64,000 bases of DNA from Dryococelus australis. Lineage: Eukaryota; Arthropoda; Insecta; Phasmatodea; Phasmatidae. The notes beneath the pieces are model-generated. The model searched no databases. It had not been told where the DNA came from and saw only the letters and a program-made list of their open reading frames with translations. The stretch covers positions 278,954,016 through 279,018,015 of the forward strand of contig CM056993.1 of NCBI GenBank assembly GCA_029891345.1, in the 5' to 3' direction. The position numbers and the translations under genes were made by a program. Below are positions 12,121-22,512 of the stretch, one piece after another. Positions within the stretch are counted from its first letter, which is position 1; each line of letters begins with the position of its first letter.

Positions 12121-13640
12121 AGTAGTAGGGAAAAGGGAAGTCAGGTACAACGGCATCAGCGTTCGGAACCAGAGCTGGAGGATCCGCAATGTTGTTACGT
12201 CACCTGACAGCCATCTTGGATAGCATTGGTCTTTTACCCCTGACCCATGACCTTTGATATTGACCTTTTACCTTGACCCCAAAAAATAAAAAAAAAATAA
12301 AAAAAATCTTCATAAAATGCCCAAATATTGTAAAAAAAAACTCTTAAAGTATCCCAAAAAATTACGATTACAAAATTATTTTTAAATAATAAAATTTATT
12401 AAGAATTATTTAAAAATACACTCAGAAATGACACTTTTTCCGAAGCAGGTGAGATGGATCAGCGACTTCGAACCAGAAGAGCCGGACTCAGGGCCATTGA
12501 ACTTTGACCTTGACCTTTTACTCCAAAAATCTATAACAATCCAAATAATTAAAAAAAATCCTTAAGAAATAAAAATAAACGAAATAAAATGATGATTAAC
12601 ACTACAAATAAATTTATTTATAATGTATTATAAAAATTATTAAAAAATTATTTATACATTATTTTAAAAACTTAAATTTCCCGAGCTTCCCCCCGCCTCC
12701 CTCACCCAGCAAATTAGTCGTCAGATATCCAACCCCCTCGCCCTTACCCAGTCAGTCATCTTGGTAGGTGACCGCCATCTTGGTAGGTGATCATCATCTG
12801 GTAGTGACCGCCATCTTGGTAAGCGACCGCCATATTGGTAGGCATCACCTGTACACCATCTTAGAAGCCAGTGGCCCCTAGCAATTTAACTTTGACCTCA
12901 GACTCTTGACCACTGGCCCATTACCTTGACCCTGACCCCACGATCTTGAATGACTTAGAAAGAAAAAACGCGAGAGAAATCCATAATATTTAGCAAGTAT
13001 AATACGTTACAGACTACTGCCGCCATGTTAGACTCCGACAACCTCGACCTTGATCCCATGACTTTGAATGACCTTGAAAACAAAAACCTCGAGAAAAAAT
13101 ACATAACAAATTCAGCAAGTACAACACATTAAAGACTACTACCCCTATGTTGTATACAGACTACCTCATCCTTGATCCCATGACCTTGAATGACCTTGAA
13201 AACAAAAATCAATAAACATGGCATGAAAGTCATCAATCATATGACATTACGGACAACTACCACCATATTAGATGCTGACTACCGCAACCTTGACCCCATT
13301 ACCTTGAATGAATTTGAAAACCCAAACTCGAGAAAAATCTAAAAAGTCGGCAAGCATATTATGTTACTGATTACTAAGTTAATTTCTCGATTTCACCACC
13401 AAGTGAGTTGTCGGCACTTATGGTTATACACATTAAAAACGTAATTTTCCATCCAATTAAAAAAAAAAATATATATATATTTTACAATCAGTGGTTTACC
13501 TACATGCATGATGCAGGACTTTGACTACACGCTTATATTATTAGATTTTTTAAATGCATATTTTTGTTATTAAAAACTTTAATGCGGATAGGATACAATG
13601 CACAAAAATAATTAGAAAACAATTCATTTACAATATTACT
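12121..13640. repeat. Left terminal inverted repeat with internal tandem arrays
   Basis: It pairs with 17800-20207 on the opposite strand (apart from the Helitron-like insertion). Inside are a cluster of CCATCTTGGTAGGTGACCG-like units (about 12765-12850) and about 120 bp units at 12890-13390 built on TGACCTTGAATGACCTTGAA followed by a CTCGAGAAAAAT-like stretch. No coding potential was seen. Confidence 0.75.
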
Positions 13641-13687
13641 TTATTATTACTTTGTAAATATATTTCGGAAGAAAACAGTTCATCACA

Positions 13688-14143
13688 TCAAATGATATAA
13701 CCCCGATCCTTAAGTTCTCTTATGATCGAAACCACCTCTTTCAAGTTCGAGTAATCCCCACATTGTTGCTTATCGAGCAAATATCTAAATCTGTCTATAT
13801 GTTTGTTAGGATCTTCAATAAACATATATTCAGTATAACCGACGTATTTTGCCTTTTTTTTTGCATCATCTGTCGAAGGAAACTCGTTGGGGAAATGTGT
13901 GGAAATGTCGAGGGAATCATTATCGTCTTCAATACTATCACTACCACCATAGTCATAATCAATGCTGTCGTTATGATCCTCTTCACTTCCGGTTTCATCC
14001 TCAATATCAAGTTTACTTTTCAGTGTAGCAGGAGTTGTGTGTTCATCAGTAATTAGAGCGCGATGGTCGTTTATTTCGAAGATATTTGACTTCACACGAT
14101 CATCTTGCAACTGCACCTTCCGCATAAATCGACTGTACTGCAC
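13688..14143 (-). CDS. Acidic small protein downstream of the ATPase, left-arm copy
   Basis: A 151-codon open frame ends at TGA near 13690. It has a highly acidic middle (many D/E, about residues 45-85) and a C-terminal part rich in charged and aromatic residues, ending IIRELKDRGYII. The same C-terminus is found in the right arm at 17690-17790. The annotated start may be a frame-shifted entry: the matching right-arm gene starts at an ATG (16321) whose left-arm counterpart lies near 14150 in another frame. I do not recognise the family. Its place next to the ATPase in both arms suggests a real gene of the element. Confidence 0.5.
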   Translation of the reverse strand: MQYSRFMRKVQLQDDRVKSNIFEINDHRALITDEHTTPATLKSKLDIEDETGSEEDHNDSIDYDYGGSDSIEDDNDSLDISTHFPNEFPSTDDAKKKAKYVGYTEYMFIEDPNKHIDRFRYLLDKQQCGDYSNLKEVVSIIRELKDRGYII

Positions 14144-14744
14144 TCATCCCGTATTTAGCATTAAATGTGGCGTCATAATAGTCTGCGGAAACTGTAGCCA
14201 TCGATGTGGCAGGAGGTATTGATGACATCACTTGCTGGTTCCCAGTAGACGAGCCCTCTCGGCAGACAGCGATGAACGGATGGAACCCACGCGTGTACCG
14301 TCTCCTATGTAGCAGGCAGTCCTTAACGATCGTAAAAATTCCATACTTCTCTTTCCAGCACAAGGAACATACCATGCATGATAATACGTATTTTACCACT
14401 ACTATCTTGCGGCGAGTGTGGTGCTGATTGCGATGCTGATTACGGTGAGTACAGTGCTGATTGCAGTGCTAACTGCGGTGATTGCATTGAGTGCGGTGCT
14501 GATTGCAGTGTTGGTTGCGATTGAGGTGCTGATTGCTGTGAGTGCGGTACTGATTGCGGTGCTGATTGCAGTTCCAGAGAACCAGTGCTAAAAATTTTAT
14601 AGCTTCTCTTCAAAATATCATTCCGTGTTAACTATGAAATTACATTCTTGAAGTTTTCACCCTGCAGGCTGTTATTTCATGTCGATGCACGCTGCGCATA
14701 GTTGTAAATGCTTTACCACAGAAGCTACAAAGCAGACGCATCAT
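14098..14744 (-). pseudogene. Zinc-finger plus ATPase gene, left-arm copy with ATPase core deleted
   Basis: From the ATG at 14744 it encodes a first finger (LCSFCGKAFTTMRSVHRHEI), damaged second-finger sequence, and the Gln/Ser/Ala/Pro linker (about 14430-14580). Then it jumps directly to the ATPase C-terminus (KYGIFTIVKDC, near 14340), which aligns with right-arm 16105-16300. About 580 bp holding both Walker motifs are missing, so this copy cannot bind ATP. The first finger is better kept here than in the right arm. Confidence 0.65.
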
Positions 14745-15209
14745 TGTAATTTTTCGTCTGTACTGTTCCAGATCTAGAATGATACTGAAACGAAAATATA
14801 TGAAAGCAGCATATTTATACTTTGATGAAAAGGCGTTCGCAGAATTGGTACTGGCAGCAACCAGTTATGTATATTTATATCTTATATATTATTCTATACA
14901 TAATTATGTACATTCCTATCTTATATATGTATTTTAGTATCGTATATATATGATAGTACCTGCGTGTGTTTTCTGGGGTTTATGAGTATTTTCGTTTTCC
15001 CAGAGTGCTCCCATACATCGAAGATGAATTGCAAATATGAAGGTCTGCTTTTACCTCGAGAATCATGGAGCCACGATATACATCATCACTAACTGGTTGT
15101 CGCCAGTACCAATTGTGCGATCGCGTTTTCACCAAAGTATAAATACAATCCTTTTATACATATTCGGTTCAGTATTATTATAGTCTTGAAACAATACAGA
15201 CGTAAAATG
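14744..15209. promoter_or_regulatory. Central divergent promoter pair of the mirror element
   Basis: On the plus side TATAAATA lies at 15138-15145, a TCAGT initiator at 15169-15173 and an ATG at 15207. On the minus side TATAAATA lies at 14819-14812, TCAGT at 14788-14784 and an ATG at 14744. Spacings are nearly the same on both sides (about 31 bp TATA to initiator, about 70 bp TATA to ATG). The TATA/TCAGT pair is the standard arthropod RNA polymerase II core promoter. The two halves are inverted copies. Confidence 0.65.
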
Positions 15210-16307
15210 TCAATTATGCATCTACATTTACAGTTCTGTGCAGCGTGCGTCGACATGACATAACGGCCTGCAGGGTGACAACTTCAAGAATGTTATTTCA
15301 TGTGATTTCTGCCAGAGACAGTTTATATGGAATGATATTTTGAAGAGACATTCTAAAATTTGTAGCACTGGTTCTCTGCAACTATAATCAGCACCGCAAT
15401 CATAATCAGCACCAAAATCACAACCAGCACCACAATCAGCACCACAATTACCACAAACAGTACAGCAATCACCACCGCACTCATCGCAAGATAGTAGTGG
15501 TAACATATGTATTATCATGCAAGATGTTACTTCACCCATACGCGTTCATACTGAGGATGAAGCTATCTTCCACAAATCGCGACATGGAAGCCTATTTCCG
15601 AATACAGTGAGGTGCATCATTGCGGGATCATCGGGTTGGGGCAAGACGTGCGCCCTACTGAGCCTGCCGGAAGAACCGAACGGCCTTCGGTTCGAGAACG
15701 TGTACGTACCTATATTCAAAATTGCTCCAGCAAACCGAAATACCAGCGATTGCCACGAGTACTACAGGCCGTGGAAGGTATGGGTTATTTCCCATGCAAT
15801 GATAAAGAAGCTGTCGTACCTCCGAGTGAAGCACTGTCAAATTCGATATTTGTCTTCGATGACATTGCCTGCGAGAAACAAACTTTCATTCAAGAATACC
15901 TTAACATGAGATGACACGCGTACGTGGACTGCGTGTACTTCGGTCAGACTTACTCTTGCATACCCAAACAGATGCTTCGCAACAATGCTAATGTGTTGAT
16001 GCTGTTTAGCATGGATGATTCGCATTTATGTCACGTTTACGATGACGATGTCAATACGGACATGCCTCTATCAAATTTAAAAGATGTGTGTACTTTGTAC
16101 TGGAAATATAAATATGGATTTTTGACGATCGTTAAGGACTGCCGGCTACAAAGGGGAAGGTACAAGCGTGGGTTCGATCAGTTTATCGCTGTTTGCGGAG
16201 AGGTTTCGTCTATTGGAAACCAGCAAGTGATGTCATCAAAACCTCCCGCTACATCAATGGGTACTGTTTTCGCAGACTATTATGATGCCATAGTTAATAC
16301 TAGTTAA
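15207..16307 (+). pseudogene. Zinc-finger plus A32-like packaging ATPase, right-arm copy (broken)
   Basis: From the ATG the reading frame gives zinc-finger remnants (CDFCQRQFIWNDILKRHSKI), a Gln/Ser/Ala/Pro-rich linker (about 15385-15500), then an ATPase of the FtsK/HerA A32 type. That ATPase has a Walker A stretch (AGSSGWGKT, near 15630) and a Walker B stretch (IFVFDDIACEK, near 15855), ending at TAA 16307. Known relatives package DNA into virus particles. Breaks seen: stops in the linker where CAA reads TAA, a frameshift between about 15700 and 15740, and a TGA at about 15911 where a CGA is expected (CpG decay). The finger-ATPase fusion is read from frame continuity and from the mirrored left arm. 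It cannot make a full product. Confidence 0.7.
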
Positions 16308-16320
16308 TAATATATACGGA

Positions 16321-16488
16321 ATGAGTGCAGTACAATCGGTTTGTGCGGAAGATACACTTTCAAGATGTTTGTGTGAAGTCGAAAAACTTCGAAATAAACG
16401 ACCATCAGCTCAAAATACTGATGGACACTCATTAGATATGATGGCGGGGCAGTTACCTAGTGAAGTTGGCAAACGTGGTGAGCCATGA
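16321..16488 (+). pseudogene. Acidic small protein, right-arm copy, 5' fragment
   Basis: An ATG 14 bp after the ATPase stop opens a 55-codon frame starting MSAVQSVCAEDT and ending at TGA 16486-16488. It aligns with the left-arm gene start in sequence. The remainder of the gene reappears at 17690-17790, so about 1 kb of foreign or diverged sequence splits this copy. Confidence 0.5.
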
Positions 16489-16489
16489 C

Positions 16490-17690
16490 ATGGCGTGTTG
16501 CTTTTTGTCAAATGAAACGTAAATTATTCTTACTCCAAAAAATACTTCAAATTAATTCATCACGTTTGTAGACGTTGTGTTTTTTTAAAACCTACCTAGG
16601 CAAGTTACGATGTTGTGATAAAACTGTGTTTCCACGGCAGTAATAAATATACTGTGACCCGTGTTTCGTTAATCAGTGCGTCTGTGAAATGGCGTGCCTT
16701 TGTGCATCGTGGTCGATACGCTGGCCCTGTGTGTGCGTGATTTCAAATATTTGATTAGCACTATTTATATGTTTTAAATGTGAACTGTTTTTATGACGAA
16801 GTTATTTATTTACATACACGTCTGTTTATTTATCACAACGTTGTACCTTTGCCCTAAGGGGTTTGAAACACAGTCGTGTAACGTAATTTGCCACAATCCC
16901 AGAAGAAAAATACTAAGCCCAGCCCTATAAATTTTAATAAACCTAATAAACAGTAAGTAGCAATTAATAGAAATACGAGGGGAATAAAAGTTACCATAGG
17001 CTTATTTAAGTGCATGTTCACCGCTATCTTTTAAAGTTAGTATGACAAAAAAGAGCAACACGAGTTGTGTGCTTGAATTTAATGTGCCTTTTTCATTGGT
17101 GGTTCCTTCGTTTTAATATTTATCCCAACTGAAGCCGTCCTTTTAGAGAAATGACCCAACAAATATCAATAAGGAAAGGATAATTACAATTAGTACAGCC
17201 CTTTACCTCGCAATTGTAACAGTGTTAAACACAGTTGCGGCAAAATACTAACGTGCATTACATGTATTGAGCTACGTCGGGGAAAACAATTATGTCAATG
17301 TAATGTAATCGTAAGAACTGTCTTCAATTCAGGCATTTTTAAAACGTAATAAAGCTGACCTAAATAATACTAAGAGGCCTAAACTGTGAATATTCATACG
17401 GAATGGTTTTTGGAATATGACAGACTTCTTTGAAAAGCTGTAAACAGTAAACAACACATTTGACCGGTATAAAAGTAGAAGTCACATTTCAATGTTTATT
17501 TTTAGGTGTAGAGAAAGTATACAAACATATGTACACACACACAATGGAATGTAAACATTGATTTTGACAGCTACTACATGGAAGTCACATGGCAATGTTT
17601 GTTTACATTTGGTGGAAGGATACGAAACGGGCCTGCAAGAAGATATTTAGCAGGGCTCCGAGAAAGTTGCTTCCAATGGGGAATGGACTA
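16490..17690. other. Unassigned insertion inside the right arm
   Basis: About 1 kb has no counterpart in the left arm. It is AT-rich. A short inverted pair (GTTGTGATAAA near 16612 and TTTATCACAAC near 16827) suggests a MITE in its first part. A CA-rich run is near 17530. No coding sequence was recognised. Confidence 0.4.
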
Positions 17691-17793
17691 TAGTTATTTG
17701 CTCGCTAAGCAACAATGTGAGGATTACTCGAACATGAAAGAGGTGGTTTAGATCATAAGAGAACTTAAGGATCGGGGTTATATCAGATGATGT
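17690..17793 (+). pseudogene. Acidic small protein, right-arm copy, 3' fragment
   Basis: The translated segment matches the end of the left-arm protein, with the shared IRELKDRGYI ending before TGA, but has an internal TAG near 17748. It marks where the arm homology resumes after the interruption. Confidence 0.55.
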
Positions 17794-17934
17794 GATGAAC
17801 TGCTTTCTTCTGAAAATGTATTTACAAAATAATAATAAATTATTATTGTAAATTAATCGTTTTTTTCTTTATTTTCGTGCATTGTATCCTTCTATCGAAC
17901 TTAAAGTTTTTGGTAACAAAAATTTGTATTTAAA

Positions 17935-18385
17935 ATTAATACTGCTAAATAAAATAGAAGTGTCTGTCTGTGATTTTCAAATTCTTCACTTTTAATAATT
18001 TTTTCATATAGCATAATTGATAACTAAGCCATATCTAATGTTAACTTTATTCGTGTCTGACTGTCTGTCTGTCCGAACGGATTTAGCTCAAGAACCACTC
18101 TACGTATTGTCATCGCATTTACACAGTATATAGATAATAACACCAGGACCAACCTAGTCTTTGTTTCATCGAGATATCTCAAACAATTCCGGAAAAAATG
18201 ATGATTAGGAATGTAAATAGGTACTGATTAAGCTTTTCTTAGGATTACTGCATAAAAAAAAGGATTGTTAAAAAAAATTCCGTCATTTCTTCTTTCTTTT
18301 TTGTCTAGGCTGTCCTCCTTTCCTTCCAAAAAAGCCGTAGTGGCCCAGTGGCTAGAGCTATTCAAAATGGGGCAGCAGTGACTCA

Positions 18386-18447
<62 letters not shown>

Positions 18448-19077
18448 AGTGGGGCCGCAGTAGCTGAGTGACAAGATCACCCAATAAAGGAGCCACAGAA
18501 GCTCATTGGCTAGAGCACCCAATAGTGGGGCCGCAGTAGCTCAGTGTCTAGAGAACCCAATAGTGGGGCTGCACCTGGTCAGGGCCTAGATAAACCAATA
18601 GTGGGGGCGCAGCTGGACAGGGGCTAGAGAACCCAAAAGTGGGGCCGCAGCTGGTCAGGGGTTAGATAAACCAATAGTGGGGCCGCACCTGGTCAGGGGC
18701 TAGATAAACCAATAGTGGGGCCGCAGCTTGTCAGTGGCTAGATCACCCAGTAGTAGGGCCGCAGTAGCTCAGTGGGTAGAGAACCCAATAGTGGGGCTGC
18801 AGCTTGTCAGGGGCTAGAGCACCCAAAAGTGGGGCCGCAGTAGCTTAGTGGCAATAGAACTCAATTAAAAAAGTGGCTAGATCAATTCAAAGTCCTAAAT
18901 ATCATGCTAAAATAAAACATGTGCGAAGCGATGGCAGGGTGTAATTTAATAGCTCCATTAAACCTGAAAGAAGAAATATTATTATTGTAAACATAAAAAC
19001 TTTATTAAACTATGGTGAGTTTAATTTTAATAACTTTACAAAAATATCATGCGAACGAAGTCGCACGGGTCAGTTAG
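17935..19077 (+). mobile_element. Helitron-like non-autonomous element, copy 1, with 38 bp minisatellite
   Basis: It shares its whole length with 22513-23530. The 3' end reads ACGAAGTCGCACGGGTCAG followed by TTAG, with a TGCGA...TCGCA hairpin just before. That fits the Helitron rule of a 3' hairpin and CTRR-like end with no target duplication. The left arm of the mirror element (about 13540-13555) lacks it and serves as the empty site. It encodes no protein. Confidence 0.6.
18336..18875 (+). repeat. 38 bp tRNA-like minisatellite (about 13 units) in Helitron-like copy 1
   Basis: The units read GGGCCGCAGTAGCTCAGTG then GCTAGAGCACCCAATAGTG with changes. Two variants interleave, one with TAGCTCAGTGG (a good polymerase III A box) and one with TGGTCAGGGG. 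A (TA)n run of about 57 bp at 18389-18445 interrupts the array. No B box was seen. Confidence 0.85.
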
Positions 19078-19099
19078 GATGTAATAAATTAAGCATGTA

Positions 19100-20207
19100 G
19101 TCAAAGTCCTGCATCATGCACGTAGCTAAACCACTGATCGGAAAAAATATTTAAAAAAAAAATAGGATGGACAATTGCAGGTTTTTTTAGGTCTATAATT
19201 ATAAGCGCCGACAGCTCGCCTGGTGGTGAAATCGAGAAATTAACTTAGTAGCCGGTAACATAATATGCTTGCCGACTTTTTAGATTTTTATCGAGTTTTT
19301 GTTTTCAAGGTCATTTAATGTCATGAGTTCCAAGGTTGAGGTAGTCTGCATCGTATATGGTGGTAGTTGTCTGTATTGTCATATGCTGATGACTTTTATG
19401 CCTTGTTTTCGAGTTTTTGTTTTCAAGGTTATTCAAGGTCATGGGGTATAGGTTGAGGTAGTCTGCATCCAACATGGTGGTAGTAGTCTTTAATGTATTG
19501 TGCTTGCTGAATTTTATGTATTTTTGCTCGAGTTTTTTGTTTCCAAGGACATTCAATGTAATAGGTCATGGTTGAGTACCAATATGGCTGTCGACTACCA
19601 AGATGGCTGACTGGGTATGGGCGACGGGGCGAGACCTGCCGACTAATTTGTCAGGTGAAGGAGGCGGGTAACCTCGGGAAATTTAAGTTTTAAAATAATA
19701 TTTAAATAATATTTTATAGTTTTCAATAATACATTTTAATAAATTTATTCAGAATTTCTAATGATAATACTTTTTTTTGTATTTTTTGATATTTTTTGTG
19801 ATTGTTTTTTTTTTTTTTTTTAAATAGATTTTGGTGTCAAATGTTAACGTCAAAGGTCAATGGTCCTGAGTCAGGCTCTTCTGGCTCGGAGTCGCTGATC
19901 CCTCTCGCCTGCTCCAGAAAGAATGTGTAATTTCTGAGTGACCTTTATAGTAAATTTTTAACAAATTTAAATAATTTTTAATAATAAATCGTTACGGAAT
20001 TTTTTTTAGGTATGTTTGGGATTTTTAGGTTTTTTGAGCTTTTTGGGCCCAATGGTCCTTGGGATCAAGATAAAAGGTCATAGGTAAGGGGTAAAAGGTC
20101 AACGACACCAAATATGGTGGTCGGGTGACGTAACAACATGGCGGCTCCTCCGGCTCTAGTTCCGAACGCCGACGCCATTGTCCAAGACTTCCCCTTTCCC
20201 TACTACT
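19100..20207. repeat. Right terminal inverted repeat with internal tandem arrays
   Basis: It is the reverse complement of the left arm end. It shows about 120 bp tandem units (near 19340, 19460, 19560) with TTCAAGGTCATTCAAGGTCA and CAAGATGGCTG motifs, then AT-rich spacer and the GTTCCGAACGCCGACGCC block that mirrors left-arm 12155-12175. Divergence from the left arm is visible throughout, so the arms have aged independently. Confidence 0.75.
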
Positions 20208-20860
20208 GGAAGAACAGATTTAGTTGTGTCAACACGGCATGATCTGTCCTCCACAAATAGCTGCTCAGTAATCTGTTGCCAACCCAGTGCGCTATCTGCT
20301 TCTAGTGAAGTCGTCTTACAGGCAGATATCAAGGAAAATTTGTCTGATGTTTGGGACTAATTGAGACACCATAGAAAGGTGACATCTGGCCTGTCTGTTT
20401 AATTGGGGTAAGGATTTCAGTCTCTTCAATCTCTAACAATTTGTCATTTAGAATGGTTCATTTGTCCAGCAGTAATGTTCGTCTTGAGTTGGGGAGGGGG
20501 GGGGGGGGGTCACGATGGGGGTTAGCAAGCAGCAGGTTCTTCAAAATGTCCCAGAAGCTTCTACAGTACCCTCTACCAGAAAAGACTAGTGGAACAGCTA
20601 GGAGGAACAAGAGAAAACCTCAACTGGTGGAGGAAACTACTGTCGCTGAATTACTGAAGAGAAATAAGGGCATCTTCTGTGGACCAAATGACCTTAGAAA
20701 AATTAGTGTGACAACCACAATTTTAATATAGGAGTTTCCAGGCTCATAAAGCAGTCACCAAGGCGAATGAACTAACTTCGCATGAGGAAGTTGAGGGAAT
20801 TCTGTTAGTAAGTGAAGTAGTTGAATGTGGCAGAACCATTAGTTTGCTAATGGTCTTCCT
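20208..20860 (+). other. Stretch between mirror element and gypsy fossil
   Basis: It contains a 96-codon frame (20441-20731) with a basic KRKPQLVEETTVAELLKRNK segment and a G-run. I do not recognise it, and it may be leftover retrotransposon sequence upstream of the RT. Confidence 0.25.
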
Positions 20861-20869
20861 CCATCGTAC

Positions 20870-22512
20870 TTGTTAAGAAGAAGGACGTCTCGCTGAGATT
20901 CCGTGGGGATTATCACCAGCTTAATAATGTGGCAAAGAAAGACTCTTAACCACTTCTAAGTATAGGCGATACACTGAGCAGCCTTGGAAGTTCGCAATTG
21001 TTTTCTACTTTGAACATGAATATTGCGTACTTGCAGAGCGAGGTGTCCCCAGAGGACCGAGAGAATACTGCATTTTGTGTCCAAAAGAAAGGAACCTGGT
21101 AGTTCAAAGTTATGTCTTTTGAGCTGTGTAATGTCCTTGCAACCTTATTCGAACACATAATGGAAAAAGTCCTCCCTTTAGACATATGTAAGTTTTACCT
21201 ATATGGTATCGTTGTGACAGGAAAAGTATTTGAAGAGCTATCATGCTTAACCTCTGTATTCCATAAAGTGGACGCAGTTAACTTTAAATTAGTTCCTAAT
21301 AAGTGCTACCTTTTCTAAAAGAAGATAGATTTTCTGGGACATGTAGCGTTAACCCACGGAATTGAAACGGACTCCGAGATGATCAAATAAATATGAGACT
21401 AGCCGTAACCACCTGGTAAAACCGAAGTGAGGACTTTTCTGGGATTATGTACTTACTACCATCGATTTATTCTTGGGTTTACCGCGATCGCCAAGTCACT
21501 AAATAAAATGACTGATACAGAAAGGAAATTTCATTGGATGCGCTGAATTAATTACAAACACCTATTTTACGAATTAAGGCAAATATGTAAGCACAGCTGT
21601 GAAAGCACACTGGGCACAATGAAATCCCGCCATACTGAAGAATGGCGTGCTTTACAGTAACTGTGTAAATAATGATGGGGAACACATGTGCTTACAGTTA
21701 GTGCTTCCGATATTAAGGGTTTCCGAAGTTTTAAAGGAATTGCATAATAGGGCAGCCAGTGGTCACTTTGGTGTTAATAAGACCCTTGACCAAGTTAGAC
21801 TGAGATTCTACTAGCTTCACCGTCGAGAGGACGTTGAGAAGTGATGCCGAACGTGCGACAAATTCACCAGGAGGAAGGGGTCTAAGGACTAAGATACAGG
21901 GTCACCTCGAGAAAAACAATGCTGGAGTCCTGTTCAAGAGGATGGAAGTAGATATTCTCGGCTTCTTGCCCCCCACAGAGCACAGAGAGGTAACATTTGA
22001 TTTACTGGTGGCCAAATATTTCCTTGCTAGATGGTCCCAAACAAAGAAGCACATGCTGTGGTCGATGCACTCGTAGAACATGTCTTTTCCAGGATTGTAA
22101 TTCCACTAGTACTCCCTTTTGATAAGGGACGAAATGTTCTAGTTGCTGTGTTCCAGGGTGTAAAAAAAAATTCCGGGTATTAAAAAGACTAGGACTACAG
22201 CCTTACATCCTCAGACCAAAGGAATGGTATAGAGGCTTAACCACACTCTTGACCAGTACCTGTCAATCGTCGTGGCATACAACCAAAATGACAGGAAATC
22301 AAAGGTGCCATTGTTTGTACTTACTCTCCTGCTCGGCAGTTCACGAGTCTACAAGGGCAGCATCATCGAGGATGCTGTTTGGGAGAGAGCTACATTTCCC
22401 TAGTGATCTCCTATTTGGTCGGCCGATAGAAGTGGAAGATGTGGCCCCAGAGTATGCCAGCGAATTACGTCACTCGCTAGTTGGCATTCATGATTTTGCT
22501 CCACATTCCTCA
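20870..22512 (+). pseudogene. Ty3/gypsy retrotransposon pol: reverse transcriptase and integrase, decayed
   Basis: Frame fragments in order give LVKKKDVSLRFRGDYHQLNN (RT start), VSPEDRENTAF, a broken RT active site (YLYG where Y-x-D-D is usual), and KIDFLGHVALTHGIE. Then come TFLGLCTYYHRFILGF (RNase H side) and, near 21740-21850, GHFGVNKTLDQVR with integrase zinc-binding-like spacing. Several stops and frameshifts are present. It is split by the Helitron-like element at 22513. Confidence 0.75.

Larger units (their letters stand above)
12121..20207. mobile_element. Mirror-image virus-like (Polinton/adintovirus-like) element with very long inverted arms
   Basis: The ends are AGTAGTAGGG and CCCTACTACT. 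From each end the sequence matches the other in reverse for the length of the arm: left arm 12121 to about 14866, right arm 20207 to about 15091, with about 220 bp of unpaired centre. Each arm holds, from centre outwards, a TATA/TCAGT promoter, a zinc-finger plus packaging-ATPase gene, a small acidic gene, and a terminal region with about 120 bp tandem units. Termini of the AG...CT type and an A32-like ATPase are known for Polintons and adintoviruses, but no polymerase, integrase or capsid gene is present. The right arm carries later insertions (Helitron-like 17935-19077, unassigned 16490-17690). Genes are decayed. No clear target-site duplication is visible. Confidence 0.75.

Noticed and set aside
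13763-14056. Plus-strand frame of 97 codons
   Set aside because: Shadow of the acidic-protein gene on the minus strand.
18336-18875. CRISPR-like array
   Set aside because: 38 bp units are contiguous without unique spacers, and the context is a eukaryotic transposon.
12121-20207. Complete Polinton
   Set aside because: No DNA polymerase B, integrase, protease or capsid sequence, and the length is about half of typical elements.
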